Shown: positions 1 through 13,526, numbered from the stretch's first letter. The stretch: 64,000 nucleotides of DNA from Liolophura sinensis (GCF_032854445.1 NC_088295.1:9411385-9475384), one strand, 5' to 3'. Numbers and translations: made by a program. The notes: generated by a model not told the origin, from the letters alone.

Positions 1-950
1 GCGCCAATGTCGCTTCTATGCATGCATTATACGAATAACAATGAATGATTCATGGGGCCATATCACAAGTGGGCACGTTTCTGTATAAACACGGTATAGA
101 CATCCAGGGTATTTTCGACTAATCAACAGTAATAGAGATAAGACATTTTGCGCCCTTCAGACAATGTCAATCCGTGACAGAAAACAATGGAATATAAATA
201 GTTTCTGGATCAAAATCGATCATTAAATGGTCAGTTACTACAGGTAAAATGCTCCACATTTATGGTGATTGGTTTTTGATCAGATAGTGTCTTTGACCTC
301 TCAGTGTGGCAGGTGTTCTGTGAACAGCTTGGCATTGTCTTGGCATTCCGTATATCATACCTGAATAGAAACCTCTTTTTTCCACAAATAACATTCATCG
401 ATATAAAATACATTGGGCTTATCTCGTTTTTGAGGATGTTCTATTTTGGGCTGCTAATATGGGATATGGGAGCATGTATATCGGGATCTATATATGAACA
501 CAACTCTTCCCGAGAGCGTCTGTGTCAGGCATATAATACAATACATGAAACTCCTACACGTTGATCACACTGTAATGTGCTGAGATACAAACTGTACACA
601 CAATCGCACCACAACGTTGTTGAGATGGTTACCTGATGAGGCACAGTATGCGTGATATGTAAAACTACTTTGGCTGTATGTAGATTTATGTAGATTAGAT
701 ATTAATTCATTTGCCTAGAATATTCCTTTTTCCTCTCCGTCATCACTGAAAAATGTTGACTGCTTCCCTTGTCATGAATCCTTCTAAACTTCTTACTTTG
801 TATACTTTTGCAACCCTTTGATGGTTTGTTTCGAATTCTGCTTTGGAAATTACTCTTGCTATTATTCACCCGGAACGTCCATTATGGTTGACGGCTGACA
901 TAGGAATGTCTGTTTTGGTGAATAAATCATGAATATAGGCGGCTGTCTGT
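1..950. other. gene-poor flank
   Basis: AT-rich sequence with no supported gene. The longest forward frame (304-564) begins with GTG rather than ATG, resembles nothing I recognise and overlaps an equally open antisense frame, so it is not called. Confidence 0.5.
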
Positions 951-1325
951 AGATGATGTGTACCATGAATACGGTGCGCTCGGTTCTCATGACTTAACAG
1001 TTGGCGGTTATATTTGGGTGGTGATGTGTACCATGAATACGGTGCGCTCGGTTCTCATGACTTAACAGTTGGAGGTTATATTTGGGTGGTGATGTGTACC
1101 GTGAATACGGTGTGCTCGGTTCTCATGGCTTAGCAATTGGAGGTTTTATTTGGGTGGTGATGTGTGTACCATGAATACGGTGCGCTCGGTTCTCATGGCT
1201 TAGCAGTTGGAGGTTTTATTTGGGTGGTGATGTGTACCATGAATACGGTGCGTCCGGCTCTCATGACTTAACAGTTGGAGGTTATGTTTGGGTGGTGATG
1301 TGTACCGTGAATACGGTGCACCAGG
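951..1325. repeat. 68-bp tandem array, about 5.5 copies
   Basis: The motif TACCATGAATACGGTGCG (or TACCGTG...) recurs at 961, 1029, 1097, 1167, 1235 and 1303, a period of 68 bp with one 70-bp step. Copies differ by a few substitutions (CATGACTTAACAG versus CATGGCTTAGCAG). The period is not a multiple of three and the units contain stops, so it is a minisatellite rather than a coding repeat. Confidence 0.95.
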
Positions 1326-2839
1326 ACCGCATGTCTTACAAGTACATGCAGGCTTATTTCAGTAAACAGAGACAGGCCGCTATCCTATAATATATCAATA
1401 TACTCTTGTTGTTCACTGCATATGCATGTGTAGATATACTGTAGATTTTACGTCAGGCAAGAAATGTAAATTTGTCCCTTATCATCAGCATATCCACACG
1501 TGTTAATGGCAGTAAGCTTAATGTTTCTAGTGATAATCGAATTTTCAGGAATACTATACGTCATCAAGACAAGCCATAACGTTACATTGCAACGGTGTTA
1601 TTGTATGTGGGTGTACACAATCTGATTTTAGCGCACAGTAATACACGTTTATGTTCCATGAGCGATAGTTCCTCATGATAAGACAGCATATGTACATCAG
1701 ATGAGACAGAAAATGCATATACGACGTTTCAACATTGCATGAATATAACTACCCATATAACTGATAACCTCTCAGCCAAAAGATTTAAGCTTTTTGCACA
1801 GACATGCTTTGTGTGATATTTTGTCCCCATGGCATATAATGTCGTATCTGTAATTTCATTATTTTATCAAGAGTATACCTCCGAAAATGCCACACCCAAT
1901 TCAATAAAAACGTCAAGTTTGAGAAATCCTTAACATTTTAAACGCTTTGTTATGTCTGTATTCAGAAAGCAGCACAGAACCAAAGCAAAAGTATCAATCT
2001 CTGTGAATTTAACAATTTATGCTTTTCATCAAGATAAGAAGTGACCCCAAAATGCAAAAGAACAGTTCATATCCTGATCCAATAAAACACAGCTTTTTAA
2101 ACCATCGCTTAGGTGAATATAGCAGAGACGTTTTATCCACTACTTATGCCAAACAATCTACCGCAATCACAAACGACACATCGCGCTAAAACACTTTGCA
2201 GAAGGTGAGGTCATTCTGTTTTATTAATCGATTTTCACTAGATTCAAGAGTCTTAACCGAATCCACAATAGTAATATTTCATATCATATACATGATGGTG
2301 ATATACAGGGATGGTTATGACTTAGCGCCACACTGCATATTATACATAATTTCCACCATATACATCATTACCTAACACGTAACCGTCAAATCAAATCAGG
2401 CACGTGTGTCCCGAACTACATATCTACGTTTATTCAGTCAAACGTACAAATTCCCAATAAAGTTTCATTTCTTATGATACTTCGGCTAAACCCACGAAAT
2501 AATGTACTCATTTTATTTTCCATCGCGTTATATGAATGTATTAATCATTTTGTTTATTTATTCATTTTCTTGTTGTTTATATCAGAATTTTTTACGATAG
2601 TGGTAATTTATACGGGCGAAGAACGCTAGGATGCGTAAGCAACTCTATGGGTGTCGTTCGTATAGCCAAAAAAGACCTCATTGGGAAGAAAGGTAGAGGT
2701 GAAATCTAGAAATTGTCCATGCAATGAACCCTGTCCATGCAAGGCGGAGCAGTTTTTTTAGCGTGCGACGTTCGGAAAGTCACAAAGTACATGAGGTAAC
2801 CTGTGACATGTCCATGTGTGTTGTGTAAGTTAAACCTTT
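1326..2839. other. no gene seen
   Basis: AT-rich, short frames only, no repeats or RNA gene recognised. Confidence 0.5.
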
Positions 2840-2944
2840 GTTGCTGCCACGACAGTATTACATCATATGATCGTGTTGCTGTCACGACAGTGTTACATCA
2901 TATGATCGTGTTGCTGTCACGATAGTATTACATCATATGACCGT
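2840..2944. repeat. 35-bp tandem array, 3 copies
   Basis: Three head-to-tail copies of a 35-bp unit beginning GTTGCTGYCACGA and ending CATATGAYCGT, differing at four or five positions. Confidence 0.9.
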
Positions 2945-3840
2945 GTCCTCTAAGAAGCTCGGAGTCGATTTGTATACGATTTAATGACCGGCCAAGAACT
3001 ATATCCAGTGACTCCAACAGTGTAGCCCTGCACAAGTGGTCCAATCAGCCTTTGACAAATGTAGTAGTCTAATTTCTGATATTGGATAAAGTCTAATAAA
3101 GGTAGATAAAACTACCATGGTGATAATGACGGTGAATTGTCTTTCCAGTACAAATGGTGTTAAAGGGAAAGTTTGAATGCGCGGAGGACAGGCCATGTAC
3201 CCAACAGACATCGCTCATGACCTTGATCAATCTCAGTGTCAGACGACGCTCTAAACTTACGGTGAGCATAAAAGAATCTAATCGATTAACAGGTACAAAA
3301 TCGATATATGGCGAGACCTACACCTACACAGACAATAATGAACTAAGTCATGTCCAACAATATGAGGCTGAAAATTGGCTGAAAATGCATGCATAAAACT
3401 TTAAAAAAAACCAACCTATTCAATCTGTACATAGCAGACGGATATATTCTGTAGATGGATACACTTTCGGGATCTTGAGTGTAGCGATGGCCATTTTGTT
3501 ATTAAAAACAGAACGCACAACCAATCAAATCTAACAATACCCAGATCTTAACAGCTGGATCCCTATCTCTGGTTACAGACCTACAATGCTCGAGCTAAAG
3601 CCAAGCACACGGTTAATCTCACAAGGCCTGGTTGTTGAAGAGTGTCTTAAGACTTAATACCAGATTTAACTTAAGCCAAGACTTCAGCCTAAGCCCAAAA
3701 ATAGTTCTGTAAAAGTCTCCTCCTGTGCCATTTGCTCCGCACAACTGTATTGGTTGCTGGGTTCTGTTAAAATCGTAAATGTATAATATATGAATGGAGT
3801 TTTTTTTTTTTACTTGCTGGTGATCAGGTTTATGGGTGCA
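2945..3840. other. no supported gene
   Basis: The stretch contains an 80-codon forward frame at 3154-3396 without recognisable motifs and an overlapping antisense frame. Neither is convincing. Confidence 0.4.
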
Positions 3841-4012
3841 GAATGTCAGAGTGCGGATGCAGGAAGTCAGAGTGCGGATGCTGGAAGTCAGAGTGCGGTG
3901 CAGGGAGTCAGAGTGCGAGTGTAGGAAGCCAAAGTGCGGATGCTGGAAGTCAGTGCAGGTGCAGGAAGTCAGATTGCGGGTGCAGGAAGTCAGATTGCGG
4001 GTGCAGAAAGTG
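3841..4012. repeat. 21-bp-type minisatellite
   Basis: About eight irregular copies of a 17-21 bp unit (GCAGGAAGTCAGAGTGCGGAT and variants). Forward frames through it give Arg/Val/Cys-rich peptides in two different frames at once, as expected of a simple repeat. Confidence 0.85.
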
Positions 4013-4636
4013 CCCAGAGTAAATTATTGTTGACCATTTTCTGGTCCCTCTTTTCCAAAAGCCACAACCTCAAACAGCAACAGCAACATGCTATACATGT
4101 GTGGGTGCATGTTGTCTATTGGTTGGGTCATAGTCGTCCTGTGATTTCTCCATCTCAGTCGGCAAAAGTCAATATGAGTAGCTCCTCACACATACTTACA
4201 TCATGATTTTCTTTTGCCTTACTATAGGGCAGTGCTAAATTAATTTTACTCAACACGAAAATGTATAGGGGTTGGACCTGTTGCTCTCCACCTGTAAACA
4301 CATATCACAGCTATTTGAAAACCTAAGTGTACAAATTATTTACATACCTGTTACTGTTCAGCGTTAATTCAGTTTTTTTATATACGACTTATTTCCTGCT
4401 GCAATTTGACAGCATTTCCAGTCCTATACTTGTGTCACAGCAGGAGAGTACCAATGTGAGCACATGTATACTAGTATACATTTACATCTACAACGTTTTC
4501 ACAGCTGCGTGTAGATAACAAACATTCCCTGCTTATTTCTACCATAAGAAATGTGATATTAACGTAGAATAGAGCTCAATCAATATAAAATATTCATGGT
4601 CATTTATAAATATATATAAGTTTAAAGTCCCGCTCA

Positions 4637-4862
4637 GGGGCCTCTGTGGTATATTGATTTGCTTTAAAGTGTGCCACATATTATGACTCAGGAATCTCTC
4701 ACCAGTGCTTTCGCTGTGAGTTCAATTCCAGCTCATGTTGACTTTCCCTTAGGTCCTAAATGGGTGGTCCGGTAGCAAACTGCAGACGGTAGTGGGTTTC
4801 CCATGGGCTATGCCCGGTTTCCCCCTACCATAATTTTGGTTGCTGTTATATTTTATAAGATA
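4637..4862 (+). mobile_element. tRNA-derived SINE, family 1, old copy
   Basis: Aligns by eye to the younger copies at 27,536 and 35,050: a GGGGCCTC-TGTGG head, then GACTCAGGA-TCTCTCACCA, a B-box-like GAGTTCAATTCCAGC, a GTGGGTTTCCC and CCCGGTTTCC core, and a decayed tail. Many substitutions and the loss of the AATAAATAAATA tail mark it as old. Confidence 0.8.
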
Positions 4863-5537
4863 AGATTAACAATAACACACACCTAAAACTGTATATGTGA
4901 CAACACTAAATGATCATTTTCTTTATATATCTGTCAGATTATTGTACTCATAATAACACAAACGTCATATGAATGAATGGTTATAAAACAAAGTTAAATG
5001 TACATTTGAACTACTGACATATCCATGTTATAATTAACATCCACTGCCAACACATTCCATTTTCCACCAACATAACCAACGGGAATTTAAAAATGAGCAC
5101 ATATAGAGATATATGCTGTCAATTTACTGTCACTGTTAACAGGTCATAATCATGCTTTGTGTTCACGGCACCACATTTGACAATCAAAGTATCGAAAATA
5201 GGCGAGTTACAAATACCTCACTAATTTACCGTGTGATAATTTGCATCATGCTCACAAAAGTTGGAAAAAAACAGGCCAAAACATAATAACAATAATACAA
5301 GAAAAAACAAATAAAAATATATAAATGTCTGTTTGCTTCATACCCATACGTAACAAAACTTTCGTCATAAGGTTAATTTACGTGTACCAAACCCACAGAT
5401 AAATGTACATGTACGCAGAGATTATGAATAATAAATTCATCGTACTTACTTTCACCCAAACCAAAAATCAGAGTATTATACAAGTATTTCAGTCTTTCTC
5501 TCTGGAAAATCATATGAAACTGAATAGTTCATCACGC
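4863..5537. other. no gene seen
   Basis: AT-rich sequence with no open frame of note other than a 60-codon forward frame at 5403-5585 that runs into the following tandem array. Confidence 0.5.
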
Positions 5538-6110
5538 GCACTGTACATCACTGATAAGGAATATTCACTTATTATTCCATCCTAGGCACTGTACATCACA
5601 GCTAAGTAAGGAATGGTCACTGGTTATTTCATCCTAGGCACTGTACATCACAGCTAAGTAAGGAATGGTCACTGGTTATTTCATCCTAGGCACTGTACAT
5701 CACAGCTAAGTAAGGAATGGTCACTGGTTATTTCATCCTAGGCACTGTACATCACAGCTAAGTAAGGAATGATCACTGGTTATTTCATCCTAGGCACTGT
5801 ACATCACAGCTAAGTAAGGAATGGGCACTGGTTATTTCATCCTGGGCACTTTACATCACAGCTAAGTAAGGAATGGTCACTGGTTATTTCATCCTAGGCA
5901 CTGTACATCACAGCTAAGTAAGGAATGGTCACTGGTTATTTCATCCTAGGCACTGTACATCACAGCTAAGTAAGGAATGGGCACTGGTTATTTCATCCTA
6001 GGCACTTTACATCACAGCTAAGTAAAGAATGGTCACTGGTTATTTCATCCTAGACGCTGTACATCACGGGTAAGGCAGGAAGAGTTACTCGATATTTTAT
6101 CATGGGCACT
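5538..6110. repeat. 52-bp tandem array, about 10 copies
   Basis: The unit begins GCACTGTACATCACAGCTAA and ends TTATTTCATCCTAG; the CCTAGG junction recurs every 52 bp from 5581. The first copy (5538) and the last (from about 6053) are the most diverged and the inner copies are nearly identical, the usual pattern for homogenisation of the centre of an array. Confidence 0.95.
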
Positions 6111-6121
6111 GCACAGAAGTC

Positions 6122-6123
<2 letters not shown>

Positions 6124-6182
<59 letters not shown>
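6124..6182. repeat. (AT)n microsatellite
   Basis: About 29 uninterrupted AT dinucleotides directly after the 52-bp array. The poly-Tyr/Ile frame through it is an artefact. Confidence 0.98.
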
Positions 6183-6185
<3 letters not shown>

Positions 6186-6653
6186 AATTGGTAAATAAGG
6201 TAAAAAAATGCTAAAATGAACGGATTTCATGGAGAAATTACTCAAATTGTATTGGATTAATATAATTACTAATATTTAATATCACACAGTGAGCATCGAT
6301 CACATCTTCAAATTCATCAGTAAAAGAGCTAGTAATATTCAATTTTAAGATAAAATATTTAAACCTATTTCAAAACTTTACTAAAATTATGTTATTTAAT
6401 TTCATCCATAAATAGTACATTTAAACATCTCAAGATTTCCATGCATGTACCACAAAAGTCTATCACTGAAATAATGTTAACAAGACCTGTGAAAGTGCCT
6501 CTAATTACAGACCTGTAACACGTATATACTATATGAAGCTGTTCACTGGGCAAAAACTAACCATTCAACTCAATGTTTAATACGGTTTGTTGAAAATTAG
6601 GGGATATTCATGTTTTCTTAATAAAAGAAATAAATGTATCTGTGAAAGTGGAC
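6183..6653. other. no gene seen
   Basis: AT-rich, no open frame of interest. Confidence 0.5.
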
Positions 6654-7000
6654 CATGCAGTAGCAGTGCAAGAAGGATGCTACATCATGCAGTAGCAGTG
6701 CAAGAAGGATGCTACATCATGCAGTAGCAGTGCAAGAAGGATGCTGCATCATGCAGTAGCAGTGCAAGAAGGATGCTGCATCATGCAGTAGCAGTACAAG
6801 AAGGATGCTACATCATGCAGTAGCACTGCAAGAAGGATGCTACATCATGCAGTAGCAGTGCAAGAAGGATGCTACATCATGCAGTAGCAGTGCAAGAAGG
6901 ATGCTACATCATGCAGTAGCAGTGCAAGAAGTATGCTGCATCATGTAGTAGCAGTGCAAGAAGTATTCTGCATCATGCAGTAGCAGTGCAAGAAGGATGC
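6654..7000. repeat. 32-bp tandem array, about 11 copies
   Basis: Unit CATGCAGTAGCAGTGCAAGA plus AGGATGCTACAT, period 32 bp (TAGCAGTG at 6661, 6693 and so on). The last copies carry GTATGCTG or GTATTCTG variants. The array runs directly into unique sequence at 7001. Confidence 0.95.
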
Positions 7001-9186
7001 ACAGTTCAAGTCAGTACCGCTCCAATTTTATGGACTGACATTTTATTGGCCGCTTTCGTGTACAGTGATGAGGGAACAGTCCTTCGTCAAGTCCACAAGA
7101 TTGGGCAAAATAAGGTCACACATTTTTACATCTTCACAGTGAATGCACCATGTAGTATGGTCACATTTCATAGGTCACATGACGAAAGAAGAGACAGTAT
7201 CCTAAACCTTTAGTTAGATAATGAGTTTACATTGTATGGTAAAGTGGAGGACAGAGGATAGGGGCAGATGAGAACATTATTGTTTTCATTATCAGATGCA
7301 TGTGTTTACAGAAAAGAAGATGTTTTATACCTATTCCCCATCTCAGCAGATGAAGAGTAACAAGTAAATAAATAATGTTAATGTCATTTTTTGTTTAACA
7401 AACATATTTGTTTTAGAATATATAAATAGTGTGTATGATTTAATTTGTAAAACCGCTAAGTATAAACACATGGGAACGAAACTTGCCCTTTGGGTGATGT
7501 TAAAATGTTCAGAAGGTAGCTTTAACTTTGTACATGTACATGCATGTATCTTATAATACAACTACTGTACTTATTTTAAATACATTACATGATCGTACTG
7601 GGGAGCAGATCTAACAGGGTTAATTGTTGTCGTTTAACCAACAGTCCCTGATTTCGTTTCCCGAATGAGGCTCTGATGGTTGAAAGAAATTAATATTTTT
7701 CAAGCAGAAGAAAACATAAAATTGAGATGAAGACGGTGAAAAGTTATTTGTAAATATGGTCTTTAATGTTTTTTTCTAATAAGAGGGTATCGGGAAATAT
7801 TTTTGTATGGTGGGTATTTGGGACCACCTCTGGGTATATATAGTGTTTGCATTATTAATGTTCTAAATAAAGATGTGATGGATGAAAATTTATTTCGATG
7901 TAAATTTGTTGTTTATATCCATAGACATGCATTTAATCTTAATTATGATGATATTTATGAATATGTCAAAAATATAAATATTATTAAAATTCAGGTTGAA
8001 TATATTTGTTCGCTGAAAAGGCCAATTTCTTGCAGAAATATACTTATTAAACATGCGTTACATCCTCATTTCGGTCATTATTATCCAGACACTAATACAC
8101 TATATTCCCAAATACCCACCACACAAAAATTATTTTCAAATGTCTATTTTTTTAGTAAAGAAAAATAAAAAAAAATATTTAAGATCACGTATTTCCCTAT
8201 ATAAATAACTTTTCAAACTCATTTAGTTGTCATGTTTTCTCCACCTTTGAAACACGCATTATCTCATAATCCAAACAGTGAAAAAAGAAGAATTTTGCAG
8301 CAGCACTTTATATAAAATAAGGGGATTATACATGTCATGTTCACGTACACATATGACATATGATTAGAACATTGCTGCCAACAGCCTTCATTTAATGTCG
8401 AACCTATTTCATTCTCTGGCTGCATGACAAATTCTGCAAAAACAACATGGTCGAAGTTAGTTTTGACAGTTTAAAAGAACATTGGCATGGCATGCGTTGA
8501 GTTTCAATGATGTCTGTAAGCATGCCATTATCAAAATTAAATCATATAAAAAAAAGTTTAATACATGACAGGCATATCGTGCATGTTCACGTTGCTGCAG
8601 TTCTTATGTACTTTTGCCAACCTAGTAATGAAGTCAGGCTAAGCATTAGGGACCAACTTTAGTGTAAAGTCATTATTTTTGCGAGGTGGTTTTGTACCTG
8701 AGGAAAAAGCCTCCACCGTTTCTGTCAGTGGCAGCGAAACTACGTCATCATAGTCACTAATCAGCTGATTTAGGTCAGTCAGGGTCAGTACTAGTGCTAG
8801 TCAAATGAGACGCGTGAAAAAGATGAGACGACAGAATACTGTGATAGATGTGTTTCTGGCGATTTTGATTTCGGAAGAGTGGATCACGATGGGGATGTTA
8901 CGGTACTAAGATGGGAAAATCTCGGCACTCAACACTCAGTCTTTGCCCATGTCAACTTTCTCTCGCTCACGACCAACACGATGATGTTGTGATCAACAGG
9001 CAGGGACGAAACTGATTGATTTGTGTCAGGAGCTTCTGGGAAGTGATTTGACTACACGTAGGAATGACGAAGACATTCAAAGGATCATGTAGTCCCATTA
9101 TGTTTTCAGGCCTCAAACCAAGGCAAAAGTGTCCTTGGACCCGATCTTTCTGGAGGAAACTCTTCAAAAAACAGAATGCAAAAGTA
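7001..9186. other. no supported gene
   Basis: The stretch contains two modest forward frames, 6986-7213 (75 codons, leaving the 32-bp array) and 7803-8168 (121 codons, opening with TTG rather than ATG, AT-rich, Ile/Asn/Tyr-rich). I recognise neither, and base composition alone can explain both. Confidence 0.4.
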
Positions 9187-9420
9187 GACCAACGTGTGTT
9201 TCGACACATATTCACTAATGTGTAGTACAACAGATGTAGACTAACGTGTGTTACAACAGATGTAAACTAGCAGGTGTTACAGCAGATGTGGATTAACGTG
9301 TGTTACAACAGATGTAGACTAACGTGTGTCACAACCGATGTTGGCCATAGTGTGTTACAACGGATGTCGACTAACATGTATTCCAACAGATATAGAGTAG
9401 CTTGTTTTACAGACTGTAGA
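9187..9420. repeat. 26-bp tandem array, about 9 diverged copies
   Basis: The unit ACAACAGATGTAGACTAACG plus TGTGTT recurs every 26 bp (for example 9227 and 9253). Divergence between copies is high, so this is an old array. Confidence 0.85.
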
Positions 9421-12307
9421 TTTGATCGTATCACAGGGTATTTGTGCATGGCAGACATGGTACATGGTTAAATCTATAATACAGAGATAACTGGCAGAAA
9501 TAATGGATAATAACATGGCCTATCGGCGCTTAACAATAACAATAATAGCTCCATTAAAGAGAGGAAAGCAACAGTTGGGCTACACCTGCATCTGGGAATG
9601 ATGCGTAAAATTATGAACAAGGCAACGCCATCACGTTCCAGGCCTTCGAAATGCGTTGGAGCAATTAGCCGACACAATTAAAAATAAAGGCCTAAAACAG
9701 TACATGAAGTTGATCGGAATCAGTACACTCTCCTATAACGTGCCGTTTCCCACAAAATTGTTTACATTTTACATAGTCCGGCATAGTAAAAACAAGTCAG
9801 ATGAATTCCAGAATGTATACAGATATGATTTAATTGGTTAAATATCGTCTTTAGTCAGTTACAGATTCAAAGACTTTTATATATTTATCTCGGTAGTGTT
9901 AAATCACATATTTTACGATGCAATTTTTAAATCTTATATGCATGCCACTCAAAAGAACAACGACCATTTATATTCCCATGATTTATCTTAATTCATTTTC
10001 ACAAAATTTTGAAAACATTTGTAGAGAAATTCTGCATTTAATCAAATATGTCCTAAATATCTAAATCCGCTAAAACAAAAAGAAATTCCTGATTTAGGGT
10101 TTACAACAGATTTTTACCGTGTCCACCGCTTCTCTACTTTCTGCGCGACTCTCAATGAAGATAGAACTAAAACACAGATTGGATTCAGTGACATTGTGAT
10201 AACCGGACATTAACCAAAAGGGAGGGGCTGGATGCAGATTTAAGCGTCAAAGTTACGACTGAATGAAACTAGAGTATCCAGCGTAAACCGCCGATGGTGA
10301 TATTGAAAAGTTAGACTCATGAACTGTGCTACATATGATGACGACAAATCAAGGTCGATGTCAAAACAGTAACGGTAGATTACAACATATCTTTCAAATG
10401 AACTTCACGTAAGACCGCCGAAGTGGTGAGTCTACGAACGCTGTCTCCATTTATTACTACCACAGACTTGTGTATCCTAGCAATGAAACCACTTATGTTC
10501 TTTTTAACCGCCAGGAAATAACCCGCTCCAGTCTTAGACCTACTGAAGGACGGTTTAGAATAAATATGTTATTTACAAAAGAAAACACAAAACTTAGGTA
10601 ACGGATGCATTGACCGTGGGGGAAAATGACACGTGTTCAGATTGGTAGGTTTATCACTGAAAAACATTTATTGAGAGGGTTTGAAACAGGCTACTGTTAC
10701 ACCATGCATATGGAAACTTTTCATTTCATTGTGTCGTGGTGATGGGCTAGACTGTGCCATCTTGCTTGTTGTGGTACAAGAAGAGAGTACATTTGACAAG
10801 GCCTATTACTATTGGTCACACAGATAGACTTGAGAATGTCTTATCTCTTGTTGTCTCGATGCCTGCATGCGTGGTAGTAGCCTAGGCCTCAGGTTATCCC
10901 CCTTCCGTGTCACCGTGCGAGACTCCCGCGTCAGGATTCAGGCTGCCTTGTGACTGGAGGTTTAACGTGGTACAGTTGTAATACATGGGGCGGTCCGTAA
11001 GAGTCCAGACTTTTGGGATAAGTTGAATTGGGCCTATAGGGTTGCCTGATGCTTCCTCAGAGGGTGCAGGCAGAGGACATCCTTGGGTGACAGAGCCCCT
11101 GGAATCCTCTTCCCTGTCTTTTGGTTTGTTAAACGGAAAGATGATGATAGCCATTCCCGTTCCCTAACCCTTTCCTGGATCGCTGTCTGTTAGCTTCTCC
11201 CACGGACCGTCCCTGTCAAGCTCGCCTTGATCGTATCTTCCGTCTACGAACGAAATGATTGTTGATTATCGTAACCAGGCCAATGTGACGTCATAATTAA
11301 TACCCCAGAACATATTACGTCAGAGACTATGAAATGACGTGGCGTTTACGAGATGGCGTCATAGTTGACCGATTATGGACCAAGCCTCCAAGTGTTGCTT
11401 AGCCTTTCAGGAAGTGCGAACTTGTGTGACGGAGATCTCCGCAGTAAAGGGATTAATCAGTTGGGTATTAGTTTTTAGCTTCCCAAAATCTTGCACTGAA
11501 AAGTGGAAAAGAGCATGCATGAAGTAGGGCCTAAATCGAATTTAGCTGACCTCCTCTTTGCCAGCTCAATATTAACTTCATAACAAGGTGCATGTCAAAT
11601 GCATGTTTGTTTGCACCAAAATTGGTATTACATTAGTTGTTTTGTAGATTCAAATCAGAATACGGTGAGGAAACTAAGCGCTTCTGAATCACTCTTGCCA
11701 TTGTAACAATATCGTTGCGTTCGAGAGCGAAACAATAGCCCGAACAAGAGGTGGTGGAGTCGCACAAAGGCAAACCGAAGGACTAACTCCTAGTTAACAT
11801 AGGCGAGAGTGTAGGGACAGTCCTGACATCCGGAGGCAGGTTCTAAGCGCCTTTTTGACCAATTAAAAGAAAAACAAACATATGTAAGGAACCTTGAACT
11901 TAAAAAATATTAAAACTTTGTGTGTTAAGATGGAGTTACTTGTATGAGCATCCGCAAAATCGTAAAAGGGAATTCCTATCCAGCATGAAGCTAAAAACCT
12001 AACTGAACTAAGTTAACATTCTTTGTGATAGAAAACAAATAGACATGGCTTCATAAAAGATTAGTTTAGTAAGTGTTATCGCCTTGCTGAAAATATGTAG
12101 TAAACTAGGGCAAACACTGGACTGATATGCTGGCGGATAGCGTATAAGAGGTCTTTTGGATGAATTAACAGAAGGGCTTGTTTTCAACCCGTACCAATAC
12201 CGTACCAATTTTCAGTAACAACATGATCGCTTTTCCTGAGATAAAAACATCTGACCAATAATATCCCAGTGTGTTAATCTGACCAAGTTAAAAGAAATAT
12301 CATCCTC
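9421..12307. other. no gene seen
   Basis: Nearly 3 kb without a convincing frame. The interval 10,894-11,154 is locally GC-richer and open on the - strand for 86 codons, but shows no motif I know. Confidence 0.45.
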
Positions 12308-12932
12308 ACCCCCCACCCCATACCCTCACCACATACCTCCACTCCATACCCTCACCCCATAACTCCACCCCATACCCTCACCTCATACCTCCACCCCATA
12401 CCCTCACCCTCCACCCCATACCCTCACCCCATACCTCTACCCCATACCTCCACCCCATACCCTCACCCCATACCTCCAACTCATACCTCCAACCCATACC
12501 CTCACTCCACACCTCCACTCCATACCCTCACCCCATACCTCCACCCCATACCTCCAACTCAGACCTCCAACCCATACCCTCACCCCATACCTCCATCCCA
12601 TACCCTCACCCTCCACCCCATACCCTCACCCCATACCTCCACCTCATTCCCTCACCCCATACCCTCACCCCATACCCTCACCCCATACCTCCATCCCATA
12701 CCCTCACCCTCCACCCCATACCCTCACCCCATACCTCCACCTCATTCCCTCACCCCATACCCTCACCCCATACCTCCAACTCAGACCTCCAACCCATACC
12801 CTCACCCCATACCTCCATCCCATACCCTCACCCTCCACACCATACCCTCACCCCCACCCTCACCCCGTATCCTCACCCCGTATCCTCACCCCGTATCCTC
12901 ACCCCATACCTCCAACCCATACCCTCACCCAG
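12308..12932. repeat. C-rich 13/26-bp array
   Basis: About 620 bp of alternating CCCCATACCCTCA and CCCCATACCTCCA 13-mers, often paired into a 26-bp higher-order unit. The + strand is almost free of G. Regularly spaced runs of three or four C give potential i-motif structure on this strand and G-rich structure on the other. Confidence 0.95.
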
Positions 12933-12964
12933 CTTCTTTATAATCAGATTTTAGTATATAAGAA

Positions 12965-13205
12965 TTTCTTTATTTACTTATTTATTTGCTTAACGTCATA
13001 CTGAGGATTTTTTACCTATACGATGTCGGACAGTTTTGCAGGTGGAAGAAACAGTGGTGCAAGGGGTACTCCACCGACCTTTGGCAAGTCACTTACAATC
13101 TTTCGCATTTTGCAGGTAGAGGAAGACAAGTGATCTTCAACACACGTTAACCTGTGCGAGCGACAGTTATTGTCAAACCGGGTTTGAACTTGCACCACCT
13201 GTTTT
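12965..13205 (-). mobile_element. putative SINE, family 3
   Basis: Read on the - strand, a B-box-like AAGTTCAAACCCGG is followed by about 150 bp of body and a 3' tail, TATGACGTTAAGC then AAATAAATAAGTAAATAAA. The tail resembles that of the other two SINE families here. Boundaries are approximate and no target duplication was identified. Confidence 0.5.
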
Positions 13206-13314
13206 CTAGATCTTGAAAGGCAAACACTTTAATGAACAATCGGCTTTGACCCCTTCACGGACTAACCCACACTTGATTGTACGGTAACACGTCCTTGGTC
13301 TCGTAGATGTTGGA

Positions 13315-13526
13315 CCTAGGAGCCTCTCATCAATGCAGTTGCTGTGAGTTTAAGTCCAGCTCATGCTGGCCTCCTCTCCAGCCGTACGTGGGAAGGTCTG
13401 TCAGCAACCTGCGGATGGTCGTCGGTTCTGTCCGGTTTCCTCCCAGCATAATGCTGGCCGTCTTCGTGTAAGTGAAATATTCTTGGGTACGACGTAAAAC
13501 ACCAATCCAATAAATAAATAAATAAA
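13315..13526 (+). mobile_element. SINE, family 1, 5'-truncated, with exact TSD
   Basis: The body starts inside the tRNA-related part (CCTAGGAGCCTCTCATCAAT) and ends with GTAAAACACCAATCC plus (AATA)n. It is flanked by a perfect 14-bp target-site duplication, TCGTAGATGTTGGA, at 13,301-13,314 and 13,527-13,540. This fixes both ends and shows 5' truncation at insertion. Confidence 0.9.

Noticed and set aside
6045-6245. Tyr/Ile-rich membrane peptide
   Set aside because: It is a translation of the (AT)n microsatellite.
6654-7000. CRISPR-like array
   Set aside because: The 32-bp units abut directly without spacers and the host is a eukaryote. The same applies to the 29-, 44- and 52-bp arrays.
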